Under the pieces are notes generated by a model that was not told the origin of the DNA, ran no database searches, and saw only the letters and a program-made list of their open reading frames with translations. Source: Streptomyces sp. NBC_01232 (GTDB taxonomy: Bacteria; Actinomycetota; Actinomycetes; Streptomycetales; Streptomycetaceae). From it: a DNA stretch of 64,000 nucleotides. How positions within the stretch are numbered: the first letter of the stretch is position 1; the number at the start of each line of letters is the position of its first letter. This document shows positions 56,571 through 64,000 of the stretch, piece by piece. Both the position numbers and the translations under genes were made by a program. Location: positions 6,067,001 through 6,131,000 of the forward strand of contig NZ_CP108518.1 of the NCBI RefSeq assembly GCF_035989885.1, read 5' to 3'.

Positions 56571-58183
56571 CGCAGGGCCTCCGGGAGTACGACGGAGAAC
56601 TCCGCCCCTCCGTCCGCTGCTTCACCGGCCCGGGCGCTGCCGCCCTGCCGCTCCGCGAGGCGGCGGACGAGGGCGAGACCCAGCCCGCGTTCGCGGTGGG
56701 CCCGGGGCTGCTTGGTGGACCAGCCCTCCGTGAAGATCTCTTCGCGACGCGCGGTGGGCACCCCGGGGCCGTTGTCGCGCACCATCAGCACGGCGGTACG
56801 GCCTTCGGCGCGCAGCTCCACCTCGACCAGGGGCGCCGGCGAACCGGCGGCCGCGTCCAGGGCGTTGTCCACCAGGTTGCCGAGGATGGTGACGAGGCCG
56901 CCCGGGTCCACCAGACGGTCGGGGAGCAGCGTGGTCCCGGCCAGGCGCAGCGGGACGCCGCGTTCGGCGGCGACGGTCGCCTTGCCCACCAGAAGGGCGG
57001 CCAGCAGGGGGTCGTGGACCTTCTCGGTCACCTGCTCGGCCGTCGTGCGGTGCACCCCGGCGACCTCGGTGACGAACTCCACCGCCTCCTCGTGCAGGCC
57101 CAGCTCCAGCAGGCCGAGGAGGGTGTGGAGGCGGTTGGCGTGCTCGTGGTCCTGGGCGCGCAGGGCGTCGATCAGGCCCCGGGTGGAGTCGAGCTCGCGG
57201 CCCAGGCGCTCCAGCTCGGTGCGGTCGCGCAGGGTGGCGACCGCACCGCCGTCCTCGGTGGGCATGCGGTTGGCCACCAGGACCCGGGGGCCCTGGACGG
57301 TGAGCAGGTCCCGGCCGGTGACGCGGCCCGACAGGACGTCCGCGGTGCGGCCCGCACCGAGTACCTCGTCCAGTGGACGCCCGGCGAAGCCGCCGGCGGC
57401 GTCCGGGGCGAGGCCCAGCAGACGGGCGGCCTCGTCGTTGACCAGCCGGACGCGGCCGTCGGGGGCGAGGGCGATCACGCCCTCGCGGATGGAGTGCAGC
57501 ATCGCCTCGCGCTCGGCGAGCAGGCCCGCGATGTCGGAGAACGCCAGATCGCGGGTCTGGCGCTGGATCCTGCGGGAGAGCAGGTAGGCGGCGAGGGCAC
57601 CCGCCGCCAGTGCGCCGCCCGCGTAGGCGAGCAGGCCGGGGATCGCGCCGAGCAGCCGTTCGCGGACGCTGTCGTAGGCGATGCCGACCGAGACGGCGCC
57701 GACGATCTCGCCGTCGGCCGCGAGGAGCGGGACCTTGCCGCGGGCGGAGCGGCCCAGGGTGCCCTCGTCGATCTCCATGACCTCGCGTCCCGCCAGGGCG
57801 TCGCTCGGATCGGTGGAGACGGGCAGCCCTATCCGGTCGGCGCTGGGGTGCGAGCGGCGGATGCCGTCGAGGTCGAGCACGACGACGTACTGGGCGCCGG
57901 TGGCCCGGCGGATCCGTTCGGCGGAGGACTGTACGGGGCTGTCGGCCGAGGCCCCGGAGTCCAGGAGCCCGGCGGCCAGTGAGGGGTCGGCCGCGGCGCT
58001 CTGCGCGATGGCCAGGGCGCGCCGCATGGCCTGGTCGTCGAGCTGGGCGCTCAGCGGCGCCAGGAACAATCCCGTCGCCAGTGCGACGACCCCGGCGGCG
58101 ATGGCCAGCTGGGTCAGCAGGATCTGGGAGACGGCCCGTCTGGGCAGCCCGAGGCGCCGAGCGCTCATGAGGGGGAACCGCAT
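56567..58183 (-). CDS. CitA/DcuS-family sensor histidine kinase
   Basis: 538 residues. TM1 (about 20-44), an extracytoplasmic sensor (about 45-180) and TM2 (about 183-202) are followed by a PAS domain (225-325). The phosphoacceptor H346 lies in QDHEHANRLHTLLGLLEL, the CitA/DcuS pattern. The ATPase has NLVDNALDAA, VRDNGPGVP and RGLGLALVRRLAERQGG. Such kinases sense di/tricarboxylates outside the membrane. ATG 58183 is preferred, with TACCGT 8 nt upstream and no ribosome-binding site; ATG 58168 is possible. It is upstream of and overlaps the response-regulator gene. Confidence 0.94.
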   Translation of the reverse strand: MRFPLMSARRLGLPRRAVSQILLTQLAIAAGVVALATGLFLAPLSAQLDDQAMRRALAIAQSAAADPSLAAGLLDSGASADSPVQSSAERIRRATGAQYVVVLDLDGIRRSHPSADRIGLPVSTDPSDALAGREVMEIDEGTLGRSARGKVPLLAADGEIVGAVSVGIAYDSVRERLLGAIPGLLAYAGGALAAGALAAYLLSRRIQRQTRDLAFSDIAGLLAEREAMLHSIREGVIALAPDGRVRLVNDEAARLLGLAPDAAGGFAGRPLDEVLGAGRTADVLSGRVTGRDLLTVQGPRVLVANRMPTEDGGAVATLRDRTELERLGRELDSTRGLIDALRAQDHEHANRLHTLLGLLELGLHEEAVEFVTEVAGVHRTTAEQVTEKVHDPLLAALLVGKATVAAERGVPLRLAGTTLLPDRLVDPGGLVTILGNLVDNALDAAAGSPAPLVEVELRAEGRTAVLMVRDNGPGVPTARREEIFTEGWSTKQPRAHRERGLGLALVRRLAERQGGSARAGEAADGGAEFSVVLPEALR

Positions 58184-58191
58184 GGGCAGCA

Positions 58192-58197
58192 ACGGTA
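58192..58197 (-). promoter_or_regulatory. -10 element TACCGT, leaderless promoter of the sensor kinase gene
   Basis: Minus-strand TACCGT is followed by 8 nt and ATG 58183. Confidence 0.45.
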
Positions 58198-58311
58198 GGT
58201 CGGCCCCGGCGGGAGCGGAATGCTCTCGCCCTGCTTGTCGGGTTCCCCACTCCCGCCCTGCCCGGACCGTGTTCCGCCCCTCACCGGGGGTGAAGCGGGC
58301 GTCCGGATCCG

Positions 58312-59565
58312 TCACTGCACAGGCGTGGGTGCGGGCATCGGCTGTGGCGGGCGGGGTCCGTGGTACTGCCCGCTCGGTCGCATCCGCAGCGGCCGTTCCT
58401 GGTACTCCTCCAGGGCGTGAGCCATCCAGCCCGCCGTCCGAGCCACCGCGAAGACCGTCTCCCCGGCCTCCGCCGGCATTCCGCACGAGACCGTCAGCAC
58501 GGCCAGCGCAAGATCCACATTGGCGTGCAGTCCGCCCTGCCGGGCCATCACCGAAGCCACCTCGCGCGCCGCGCCCAGTGCCGGACCGGCCTGCTCCAGC
58601 CCTTCCAGCCGGGCGAAGAGGGCCCGCGCCCGCGGGTCCTCGCCGCGGTACAGCCGGTGGCCGAGCCCCGGGACGCGGCGCCCCGCCCGCAGGTACTCGG
58701 CCACCACCGGCGCGGCCCCGCCCTGCTCCAGCACCTCCACCAGCATCCGGTGCGCGAGCCGTCCGGCCGCACCGTGCAGCGGGCCCTCCAGGGCGCCGAG
58801 CCCGGCGGACACCGCCGCGTACGGATGGGCGCGGGCCGACGCGGCCACCCGGACGGCCAGGGTCGAGGCCGCCAGGTCGTGGTCGACCAGCAGCGCCAGC
58901 GCCAGGTCCAGCACGGCCAGCGCGTCCGGGTCCGGCTCCCGCGCCGTCAGCCGGAACCACAACTGCCGGGCGATCCGGCCGTCCCCGGCCCAGCGGTCCG
59001 GGCCCGCGGTGGGCAACGCGCCGACCAGCGTGGGAATCAGGGCGCGCGCGGAGCCCAGTACCGCCTCCTCGGACAGGTCGAAGCGCAGCGGGTCCGCCAC
59101 GGCAGCGGCGGCGACCGCCACCCGCAGCCGGTCGAGGGGGCCGCCGTGTTCCGGGAGCGCGGCGACCGCCCGCCGGGCCGCCGCCAGGGCCTGCGCGGGA
59201 GCGGTGAAGCGGGCCCCGGGGGTGAAGGTGCCCGTCCAGAGCCACTCGGCGACCTCCTCGTAGCGGTACCGGGAGGCCAGGTCCACGGCGTCCACGCCAC
59301 GGAAGTAGTACCCGTCGGGCTCGATGAGGGTGAGCGCGGTGCGGACGGTGAGTTCCCCGGTGGGAGCCGCGGCCTCGCGCCTGCTCCGGCGGGCCAGCGC
59401 CTCCACCTCCGCGGCATCGAAACTGCTGCCCCGCCCGGCCGTGTCGCGGCGGCTGGTCAGCTGGCCACGGCTCACGTACGCGTACACCGTCGCCGGTTTC
59501 ACGCCGAGTGCGCGGGCCGCCTCCTGTGTGCTGAGCCTGTGCCCGCCGTCCGTCTGCTCGCTCAT
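58312..59565 (-). CDS. Citrate synthase-like protein with an N-terminal helix-turn-helix domain
   Basis: 417 residues. The N-terminal 55 residues are a MerR/excisionase-type HTH: RLSTQEAARALGVKPATVYAYVSRGQL, then SFDAAEVEALARRSR. The citrate synthase fold follows, with active-site-like EGPLHGAAGRL, GLGHRLYRGEDPRARAL and ANVDLALAVL; the two histidines and the aspartate appear retained. It may be an active enzyme, a transcription regulator sensing citrate-type ligands, or both. The ATG 59565 is leaderless-like (TAGGGT 7 nt upstream), and a 19-bp palindrome overlaps the -35 area. It is divergent from a second citrate synthase. Confidence 0.87.
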   Translation of the reverse strand: MSEQTDGGHRLSTQEAARALGVKPATVYAYVSRGQLTSRRDTAGRGSSFDAAEVEALARRSRREAAAPTGELTVRTALTLIEPDGYYFRGVDAVDLASRYRYEEVAEWLWTGTFTPGARFTAPAQALAAARRAVAALPEHGGPLDRLRVAVAAAAVADPLRFDLSEEAVLGSARALIPTLVGALPTAGPDRWAGDGRIARQLWFRLTAREPDPDALAVLDLALALLVDHDLAASTLAVRVAASARAHPYAAVSAGLGALEGPLHGAAGRLAHRMLVEVLEQGGAAPVVAEYLRAGRRVPGLGHRLYRGEDPRARALFARLEGLEQAGPALGAAREVASVMARQGGLHANVDLALAVLTVSCGMPAEAGETVFAVARTAGWMAHALEEYQERPLRMRPSGQYHGPRPPQPMPAPTPVQ

Positions 59566-59572
59566 GACACAT

Positions 59573-59578
59573 ACCCTA
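59573..59578 (-). promoter_or_regulatory. -10 element TAGGGT, leaderless promoter of the HTH-citrate synthase gene
   Basis: Minus-strand TAGGGT is followed by 7 nt and ATG 59565. The corresponding -35 region falls in the palindrome at 59592-59610. Confidence 0.55.
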
Positions 59579-59591
59579 CAGATGGATAGTT

Positions 59592-59610
59592 ATATTGATT
59601 CAATCAATAT
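59592..59610. promoter_or_regulatory. 19-bp palindromic operator between divergent citrate synthase genes
   Basis: Perfect inverted repeat ATATTGATT-C-AATCAATAT in an AT-rich island of an otherwise GC-rich region. It abuts the TTGACA -35 of the plus-strand gene and covers the -35 region of the minus-strand gene. Confidence 0.8.
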
Positions 59611-59639
59611 TGACAGCGATTGAATCCATCATGGATGGT
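59610..59639 (+). promoter_or_regulatory. Promoter of the plus-strand citrate synthase gene
   Basis: Consensus TTGACA (59610-59615), an 18-nt spacer, then GATGGT (59634-59639), 6 nt before ATG 59646. This supports a leaderless start at 59646 rather than ATG 59631. A second small palindrome, ATCCAT-C-ATGGAT (59624-59636), lies over the spacer. Confidence 0.6.
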
Positions 59640-59645
59640 CGATCC

Positions 59646-60797
59646 ATGGACACCACCTTGGAAGTACCCCGCGGTCTCGCGGGAGTCGTGGTCACCGAAA
59701 CCGGGCTGGGCGACGTCCGGGGCCGGGAGGGCTTCTACCACTACCGCCAGTACTCGGCCGTCGAGCTCGCCGCCGGCCGCAGCTTCGAAGACGTCTGGCA
59801 CCTGATGTTCCGCGGCACGCTCCCGGCGGACGCCGCCGAACGCGCCGCCTTCGCGGCCGGCATCGCACCCCTGCGCCATCTGCCCGAGGAAGTGCGCAAC
59901 GCCCTGCCGGACCTGGCCCGGGCCACGCGGCTCTCCGGCCCCCTCGCCGGGCTGCGCACCGCGCTCTCGCTGCTCGGGGCCTCGGCGGGCTTCCGCCCCG
60001 TCTACGACCTCGACCCCGGCCGCCGGGCCGCCGACGCGCTGGCCGCCTGCGCCGCAGTACCCACCCTGCTGACCGCTCTGCACCGGCTGGGGCAGGGCCT
60101 GGAGCCGGTGGAGCCGCGCGACGACCTGCCGTACGCCGCCAACTACCTCTACATGCTGACCGGCCGGGAACCCGATGCGGCCCGGGCCAGGGCGGTCGAG
60201 CAGTACCTGATCTCCACCGTCGACCACGGCTTCAACGCCTCGACGTTCACCGCCCGTGTGATCGCCTCCACCGGAGCCGACGTCGTGGCCGCTCTGACCG
60301 GTGCGATCGGCGCGCTCTCCGGCCCCCTGCACGGCGGCGCCCCCAGCCGGGCCCTGGACACCCTCGACGCCATCGGGACGGTCGACCGGATCGGGCCGTG
60401 GATCCGCGAGAGGGTCCTGGCGGGCGAGAGGATCATGGGCTTCGGTCACCCCGTCTACCGGACCGAGGACCCCCGCTCACGCATGCTGCGCGAGATAGCC
60501 CTCCAGTTCGGCGGCCCCCTCGTGGACTTCGCCGTCGAGGTCGAGCGCCAGGTCGAGGAGATCCTCGCCGAACTGAAGCCGGGCCGGGAACTGCACACCA
60601 ACGTGGAGTTCTACGCGGGCGTGGTCATGGAGCTGTGCGAACTCCCGCGCGAGATGTTCACCCCCACCTTCTGCGCGGCCCGCGTGGTCGGCTGGAGTGC
60701 GAACATCCTCGAACAGGCCTCCGATTCGAAGATCATCCGACCGGCCGCCCGGTACACCGGCCCCACCCCGCCCCAGCCGGTGCCGCCCCTGCGCTGA
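59646..60797 (+). CDS. Citrate/2-methylcitrate synthase family protein
   Basis: 383 residues. Catalytic histidines are H229 (SGPLHGGAP) and H268 (MGFGHPVYRTEDPR), with DHGFNAST at 193-200. The usual catalytic Asp of NVDFY is Glu here: E321 in HTNVEFYAGVVMEL. The C-terminal WSANILEQ and R(P)ARYTGP segments are typical. It may condense acetyl-CoA or propionyl-CoA with oxaloacetate; the Glu substitution makes activity less certain, though I recall similar sequences in actinobacteria. ATG 59646 is chosen from the TTGACA/GATGGT promoter spacing. It is divergent from the HTH-citrate synthase gene. Confidence 0.88.
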   Translation: MDTTLEVPRGLAGVVVTETGLGDVRGREGFYHYRQYSAVELAAGRSFEDVWHLMFRGTLPADAAERAAFAAGIAPLRHLPEEVRNALPDLARATRLSGPLAGLRTALSLLGASAGFRPVYDLDPGRRAADALAACAAVPTLLTALHRLGQGLEPVEPRDDLPYAANYLYMLTGREPDAARARAVEQYLISTVDHGFNASTFTARVIASTGADVVAALTGAIGALSGPLHGGAPSRALDTLDAIGTVDRIGPWIRERVLAGERIMGFGHPVYRTEDPRSRMLREIALQFGGPLVDFAVEVERQVEEILAELKPGRELHTNVEFYAGVVMELCELPREMFTPTFCAARVVGWSANILEQASDSKIIRPAARYTGPTPPQPVPPLR

Positions 60798-60808
60798 CGG
60801 AGGCTGGC

Positions 60809-60814
60809 TACGAT
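60809..60814 (+). promoter_or_regulatory. -10 element TACGAT, leaderless promoter
   Basis: TACGAT is followed by 7 nt and GTG 60822, with no ribosome-binding site. Confidence 0.5.
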
Positions 60815-60821
60815 CGACCGG

Positions 60822-61952
60822 GTGAACAGCAGGCAGCCCATCCCCGTCGTCGTCCTCGCCGGTTTCCTCGGTTCCGGCAAGACCACCGTGCTGAACCATC
60901 TCCTCGCCAGTCGTGGGGGCACCCGGATCGGGGTCGTCGTCAACGACTTCGGTTCCATCGAGGTCGATGCGATGTCGGTGGCGGGCCAGGTCGGGGACTC
61001 GATGGTCTCCCTCGGCGGCGGCTGTCTGTGCTGCGCCGTCGACGGCAGCGAACTCGACGCGTACCTGGAGAAGCTCTCCGCCCCCGCGCACCGGATCGAC
61101 GTGATCGTCATCGAGGCGAGCGGGCTGGCCGAGCCCCAGGAGATGATCCGGATGCTCATGGCCGGCGAGAACCCTGACGTCCGGTACGGCGGGATGGTGC
61201 AGGTCGTGGACGCCGCCGAGTTCGACGCCACCCGGGCGAGGCACCCGGAGACCGACCGCCACCTCGCCGTCGCGGACCTGGTGGTGCTCAACAAGACCGA
61301 CCGGGTGGACGCCGCCGAGCGGGCCAGGATCGAGAAGGAGCTGGCCGCGCTGTGCGCCCCGGGCATCCCGGTCGTGGGCGCCGACCACGGGCGGATCGAC
61401 CCGGAACTGCTCTTCGACCGCCGCCCCTGGACCGAGACCCGGGGACAGCTCTCCTTCGAGGACCTGCTCGCGGAGGCGGAGGGCCACGACCACGACCACT
61501 GCGGTCACGCGCACGCCGCGTACGAGAGCACGGAGTTCACCTCCGAGCAGGCCCTGTCCCCGCGCCGGTTCATCGACTTCCTCGACCGGCGCCCGGCCGG
61601 GCTCTACCGGATCAAGGGCTTCGTCTACTTCGGCGTACCCGGGCACGAGGAGCGCTACGAGGTCCACGCGGTAGGCCGCTTCCTCCGCTTCGCCCCGCGG
61701 CCCTGGGGGCGGGGCGAAGCGCGCCTGACACAACTGGTCATGATCGGCGCCGGCACCGACGGGGCGGGGCTGCTGCGCGGCCTGGAGGCCTGCAGGGAAC
61801 CCGCCCCGCACGAGGCGAGCCCCGAGAGCATGTGGGGAGTGCTGCGGTACGTGGCGCGGACCGCGGAGCCCGAGGCAGGGACGGGCGACGTAGGGGCCGG
61901 CGAGGCAGGGGCGGGCGAGGAACTCCTCGAAGACGGCCCGGACAGGGTCTAG
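60822..61952 (+). CDS. CobW/G3E family GTPase (metallochaperone type)
   Basis: 376 residues. G1 is GFLGSGKT (14-21); the metal-binding CxCC motif is GGGCLCC (C68, C70, C71), the hallmark of the COG0523 group; then EASGLAEP and NKTD (G4). A His-rich segment (GHDHDHCGHAHA) near residue 225 could bind zinc or cobalt. The C-terminal CobW domain has FIDFLDRRPAGLYRIKGFVYF. Such proteins deliver metals, often zinc; no Zur site was identified upstream. The stop codon overlaps that of the convergent downstream gene by 4 bp (CTAG). Confidence 0.92.
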   Translation: MNSRQPIPVVVLAGFLGSGKTTVLNHLLASRGGTRIGVVVNDFGSIEVDAMSVAGQVGDSMVSLGGGCLCCAVDGSELDAYLEKLSAPAHRIDVIVIEASGLAEPQEMIRMLMAGENPDVRYGGMVQVVDAAEFDATRARHPETDRHLAVADLVVLNKTDRVDAAERARIEKELAALCAPGIPVVGADHGRIDPELLFDRRPWTETRGQLSFEDLLAEAEGHDHDHCGHAHAAYESTEFTSEQALSPRRFIDFLDRRPAGLYRIKGFVYFGVPGHEERYEVHAVGRFLRFAPRPWGRGEARLTQLVMIGAGTDGAGLLRGLEACREPAPHEASPESMWGVLRYVARTAEPEAGTGDVGAGEAGAGEELLEDGPDRV

Positions 61953-64000
61953 GCGACCTCTACCCCGTACTCGCCCAGCAGGGCCTCCAGGCCGCCGCGG
62001 TAGCCCTTGCCGCCGATCACGAAGTCCCAGTCGCCGTTGGCGCGGCGCCGGAACGAGCCGAGGACCAGAGCCGTCTCGCCCGCGCGCCCGTCGGAGACGT
62101 CGAGCCGGCCGAGTTCCTCGCCACCGGCCGACAGCAGGCGGATGTGGGCGTCGGTGAATCCGGCGAGATCGGCGTGCGGATCGACCTCCGGATCTATCGC
62201 GGCCACCAGGACCAGCCTGTCGGCCTGCGACGGCAGGGCGTCGAAGGAGACCTCCAGCGCCGCTTTGTCGGGCATCGCGTGGTCACGGGAGCGGACCGAA
62301 CCGTCCGGGGTGCGCGGGTTGTTGAAGAAGACGAAGTGGTCCTCGCTGAGCACCCGGTTGCCCGTGCAGACGAGGGCGCACACGTCCAGGGCGACCGAAC
62401 CCGACCAGGACATGCCGAGCACGTTGTGGTCCGCCGGGGGAGCCGGCTCCGGCTCGGGAGCCCGTCGCGCGGGCGCCGCGGCGGCGCCCCCGCCGAGCCG
62501 GCCCCGCAGCCCGTACTGGTGGAGCAGCTCGACCAGGTCCGCCCCGGGAACCAACTCCAGCGGCTTGCCGTTGGCAAAGGTGTACGACCCCGGCCCGAAG
62601 GACGCGGTGGTGACCAGCACCCCCTTGTTCGCCCCCTTGTCCTGGACCGTGCCGTACAGATCACGCACGGCCGTCGGCGGCACCGTGTTCCGGTAGCGCT
62701 TGACCTGCACCACGATCCGCCCGCCCCGGATCGGCGCCGGGTCCACCGCCTCCACGTCCACCCCGCCGTCGCCCGACCGCTGCGTGGTCACCGCCTCCAT
62801 GCCCATCGCCCGGAACAGCTCGGCGACCAGGTTCTCGAAGGCGATCGGGTCCATCACGAAGAGATCGGGCTCGTCGCCGTCCGCGCCGCCGGTGTGCCCG
62901 CCATGGCTGACCACGTCCCCGCCGACCTCGTCCGGCCGGCGCCCGGGGCGCACCGCCGTCAGCTGGTCGGGCCGCGCCGACAGCTGCCCGCCCAGCCCCG
63001 AGACCAGACAGTCCACCGCGCTGACCTGCTCCAGGCGCAGCCCGGCGAAAGCACTGCGCGCCGCCGGCACGGTGGCGAGAACGAACCGCGCCTCCTGCCC
63101 CGTCACCGGATCGTGGCAGTCCACGAACCCGTTGACCACGACCGAGTCCAGTACCCCGAACTCGTCCGCCGCGTACAGCTCGCGCACCACCAGCAGCACG
63201 CACTGCGCAAGCAGGTCCCGGTAGAGCGCCCGTCGTTCCGTGACCGGGCGGGGCTTCACCTTGTCCTGGTCCGTGCTCGGCAGGTACTGCACCGCCCGGG
63301 CCTCCGGCACCACCGTGTACCCGGGCAGCTCCCAGTCCAGCACCAGCTGGCGCGCGGCCGGGTCGTACGCGGCCGTCACCTGCCTCGGCAGCGCCTCGGG
63401 CCAGGCCGTCGAGGCGTACAGGGCGGCCGAGAAGTACTCCACCGCCGCCTCGGCGTCGCCCGCGCGCAGGGCGTCGGCCAGCTCGGTGAGCCCGCTGTTG
63501 TGTTCCCGTACCCCGGCGAGCTGCTCCGCCGCCCACCGGTCGTACTGCTGCCGGTACGCGGCCAGTTGCTGCTGGCGCTGCGCCTCCGCCGCGTTCGCGG
63601 CCTGCCAGGCCTGGGTGTACCGGGCGTGCGCCTCGCGCTCCGCCTGCGCCCGGTGGCCCGAGCCGAGCGTCCAGCCGCTGCTCTGCCGCTGGAAGTCCTC
63701 GATGCGGGGCATCGGCACCGGCTGGGCCAGAGCGCCGGGGTTGAAGGGTTCCAGCCGGTCGGGCCGGGCCAGGTCGGACATCCGGAACGCCGGCGCCCGG
63801 CACCCGGCGGCCAACAGGCCCTTGAGGGCGGCGACCTCGGCGTCGAACTGCGCGGTGCGCCGCAGGGCCTCGGCCTCGCGGTACTGCCGGTGGCTGCGGG
63901 TCGCGTCCCGTTCGTAGGCCCGCTGCCGGCGCTCGGCATCCCGCTGCTGGACCAGCTGCGTCTGTTGCTGACGGCGCTGCGCCTCCGCCCAGTTCCCGAT
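61949..64000 (-). CDS. Mrr-type restriction endonuclease/TerD fusion protein (5' end outside window)
   Basis: 683 visible residues; the reading frame is open to the window edge, so the N-terminus lies upstream. The visible N-terminal region is Gln/Arg/Ala-rich and probably a coiled coil (QRRQQQTQLVQQRDAERRQR and the AEAQRQQQL segment). A middle region of unknown type follows. The nuclease-fold domain (about 62854-62497) has FENLVAELFRAMGM, then GDGGVDVEAVD and IVVQVKRY, the D...QxK site of Mrr/PF04471-type endonucleases. The C-terminal TerD domain (about 62440-61952) starts GMSWSGSVALDVCALVC, with SEDHFVFFNN and the Asp-rich DGSVRSRDHAM. Such fusions are placed in Ter stress or conflict systems. 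No tellurite-resistance operon lies in this window. Confidence 0.85.
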   Translation of the reverse strand: MGNWAEAQRRQQQTQLVQQRDAERRQRAYERDATRSHRQYREAEALRRTAQFDAEVAALKGLLAAGCRAPAFRMSDLARPDRLEPFNPGALAQPVPMPRIEDFQRQSSGWTLGSGHRAQAEREAHARYTQAWQAANAAEAQRQQQLAAYRQQYDRWAAEQLAGVREHNSGLTELADALRAGDAEAAVEYFSAALYASTAWPEALPRQVTAAYDPAARQLVLDWELPGYTVVPEARAVQYLPSTDQDKVKPRPVTERRALYRDLLAQCVLLVVRELYAADEFGVLDSVVVNGFVDCHDPVTGQEARFVLATVPAARSAFAGLRLEQVSAVDCLVSGLGGQLSARPDQLTAVRPGRRPDEVGGDVVSHGGHTGGADGDEPDLFVMDPIAFENLVAELFRAMGMEAVTTQRSGDGGVDVEAVDPAPIRGGRIVVQVKRYRNTVPPTAVRDLYGTVQDKGANKGVLVTTASFGPGSYTFANGKPLELVPGADLVELLHQYGLRGRLGGGAAAAPARRAPEPEPAPPADHNVLGMSWSGSVALDVCALVCTGNRVLSEDHFVFFNNPRTPDGSVRSRDHAMPDKAALEVSFDALPSQADRLVLVAAIDPEVDPHADLAGFTDAHIRLLSAGGEELGRLDVSDGRAGETALVLGSFRRRANGDWDFVIGGKGYRGGLEALLGEYGVEVA

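Noticed and set aside
59631..59645. ATG 59631 as start of the plus-strand citrate synthase
   Set aside because: It falls within the promoter spacer of TTGACA/GATGGT and has no ribosome-binding site; ATG 59646 fits the predicted transcription start.

Overview
The window is a high-GC actinobacterial chromosome segment with Streptomyces gene content and order. Diagnostic genes are hrdB with its Lys/Ala-rich linker, the nrdR-nrdJ pair, lexA, rshA, miaB/miaA, hflX, a second gyrB-like topoisomerase gene (parE) and many actinobacterial DUF proteins. GTG starts are common and many genes appear leaderless, with a TANNNT -10 element ending 5-10 nt before the start codon. I see no insertion sequence, prophage, CRISPR array or rRNA gene, and recognised no tRNA. 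It looks like core chromosome carrying a few accessory modules.

Layout. 1-12.9 kb: tRNA modification (miaB, miaA), a small antitoxin-like pair, dapF, the ppGpp enzyme rshA, an M1 metallopeptidase, hflX and a secreted trypsin-like lipoprotein. 13.0-19.7 kb: a four-gene NRPS-independent siderophore (NIS) cluster made of a diaminobutyrate-type aminotransferase, two IucA/IucC synthetases and an AlcB-type acyltransferase. 19.7-26.7 kb: DNA maintenance genes (dinG-like helicase, lexA, nrdR, nrdJ) with visible LexA and NrdR operators. 26.7-33 kb: single-gene enzymes (DUF1152, arylamine N-acetyltransferase, YdbC-like, histidine phosphatase, ADP-ribosylglycohydrolase, DUF4173 membrane protein). 33-35.3 kb: a divergent MFS exporter/TetR pair sharing two near-identical palindromic operators. 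35.4-43.7 kb: rnhB, a UvrD-tail-like protein, a RecQ helicase fused to a phosphoribosyltransferase-like domain, a DUF4192 protein and a glycogen-debranching-like protein. 43.8-51 kb: a Nudix regulator, a fused ABC transporter, a FadR-type regulator, the principal sigma factor hrdB under an ECF-type promoter, and a secreted trypsin. 51-53.6 kb: parE with a possible coupled leader ORF. 53.7-62 kb: a carboxylate module with a DUF485/SSS symporter pair, a CitA/CitB-type two-component system, two divergent citrate synthases (one fused to a DNA-binding domain) around a 19-bp palindrome, and a CobW-type GTPase. 62-64 kb: the 3' part of a coiled-coil/Mrr-nuclease/TerD fusion gene that runs off the window.

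The most noteworthy systems are the incomplete-looking NIS cluster, which lacks an N-hydroxylase, a decarboxylase, an exporter and a recognisable iron box; the HTH-citrate synthase with its palindrome; the RecQ-phosphoribosyltransferase fusion next to paired DnaA-box-like sites; and the Mrr-TerD fusion. Convergent genes are usually separated by long perfect hairpins acting as bidirectional terminators. Function calls rest on motifs and on family knowledge from memory; no database search was run.
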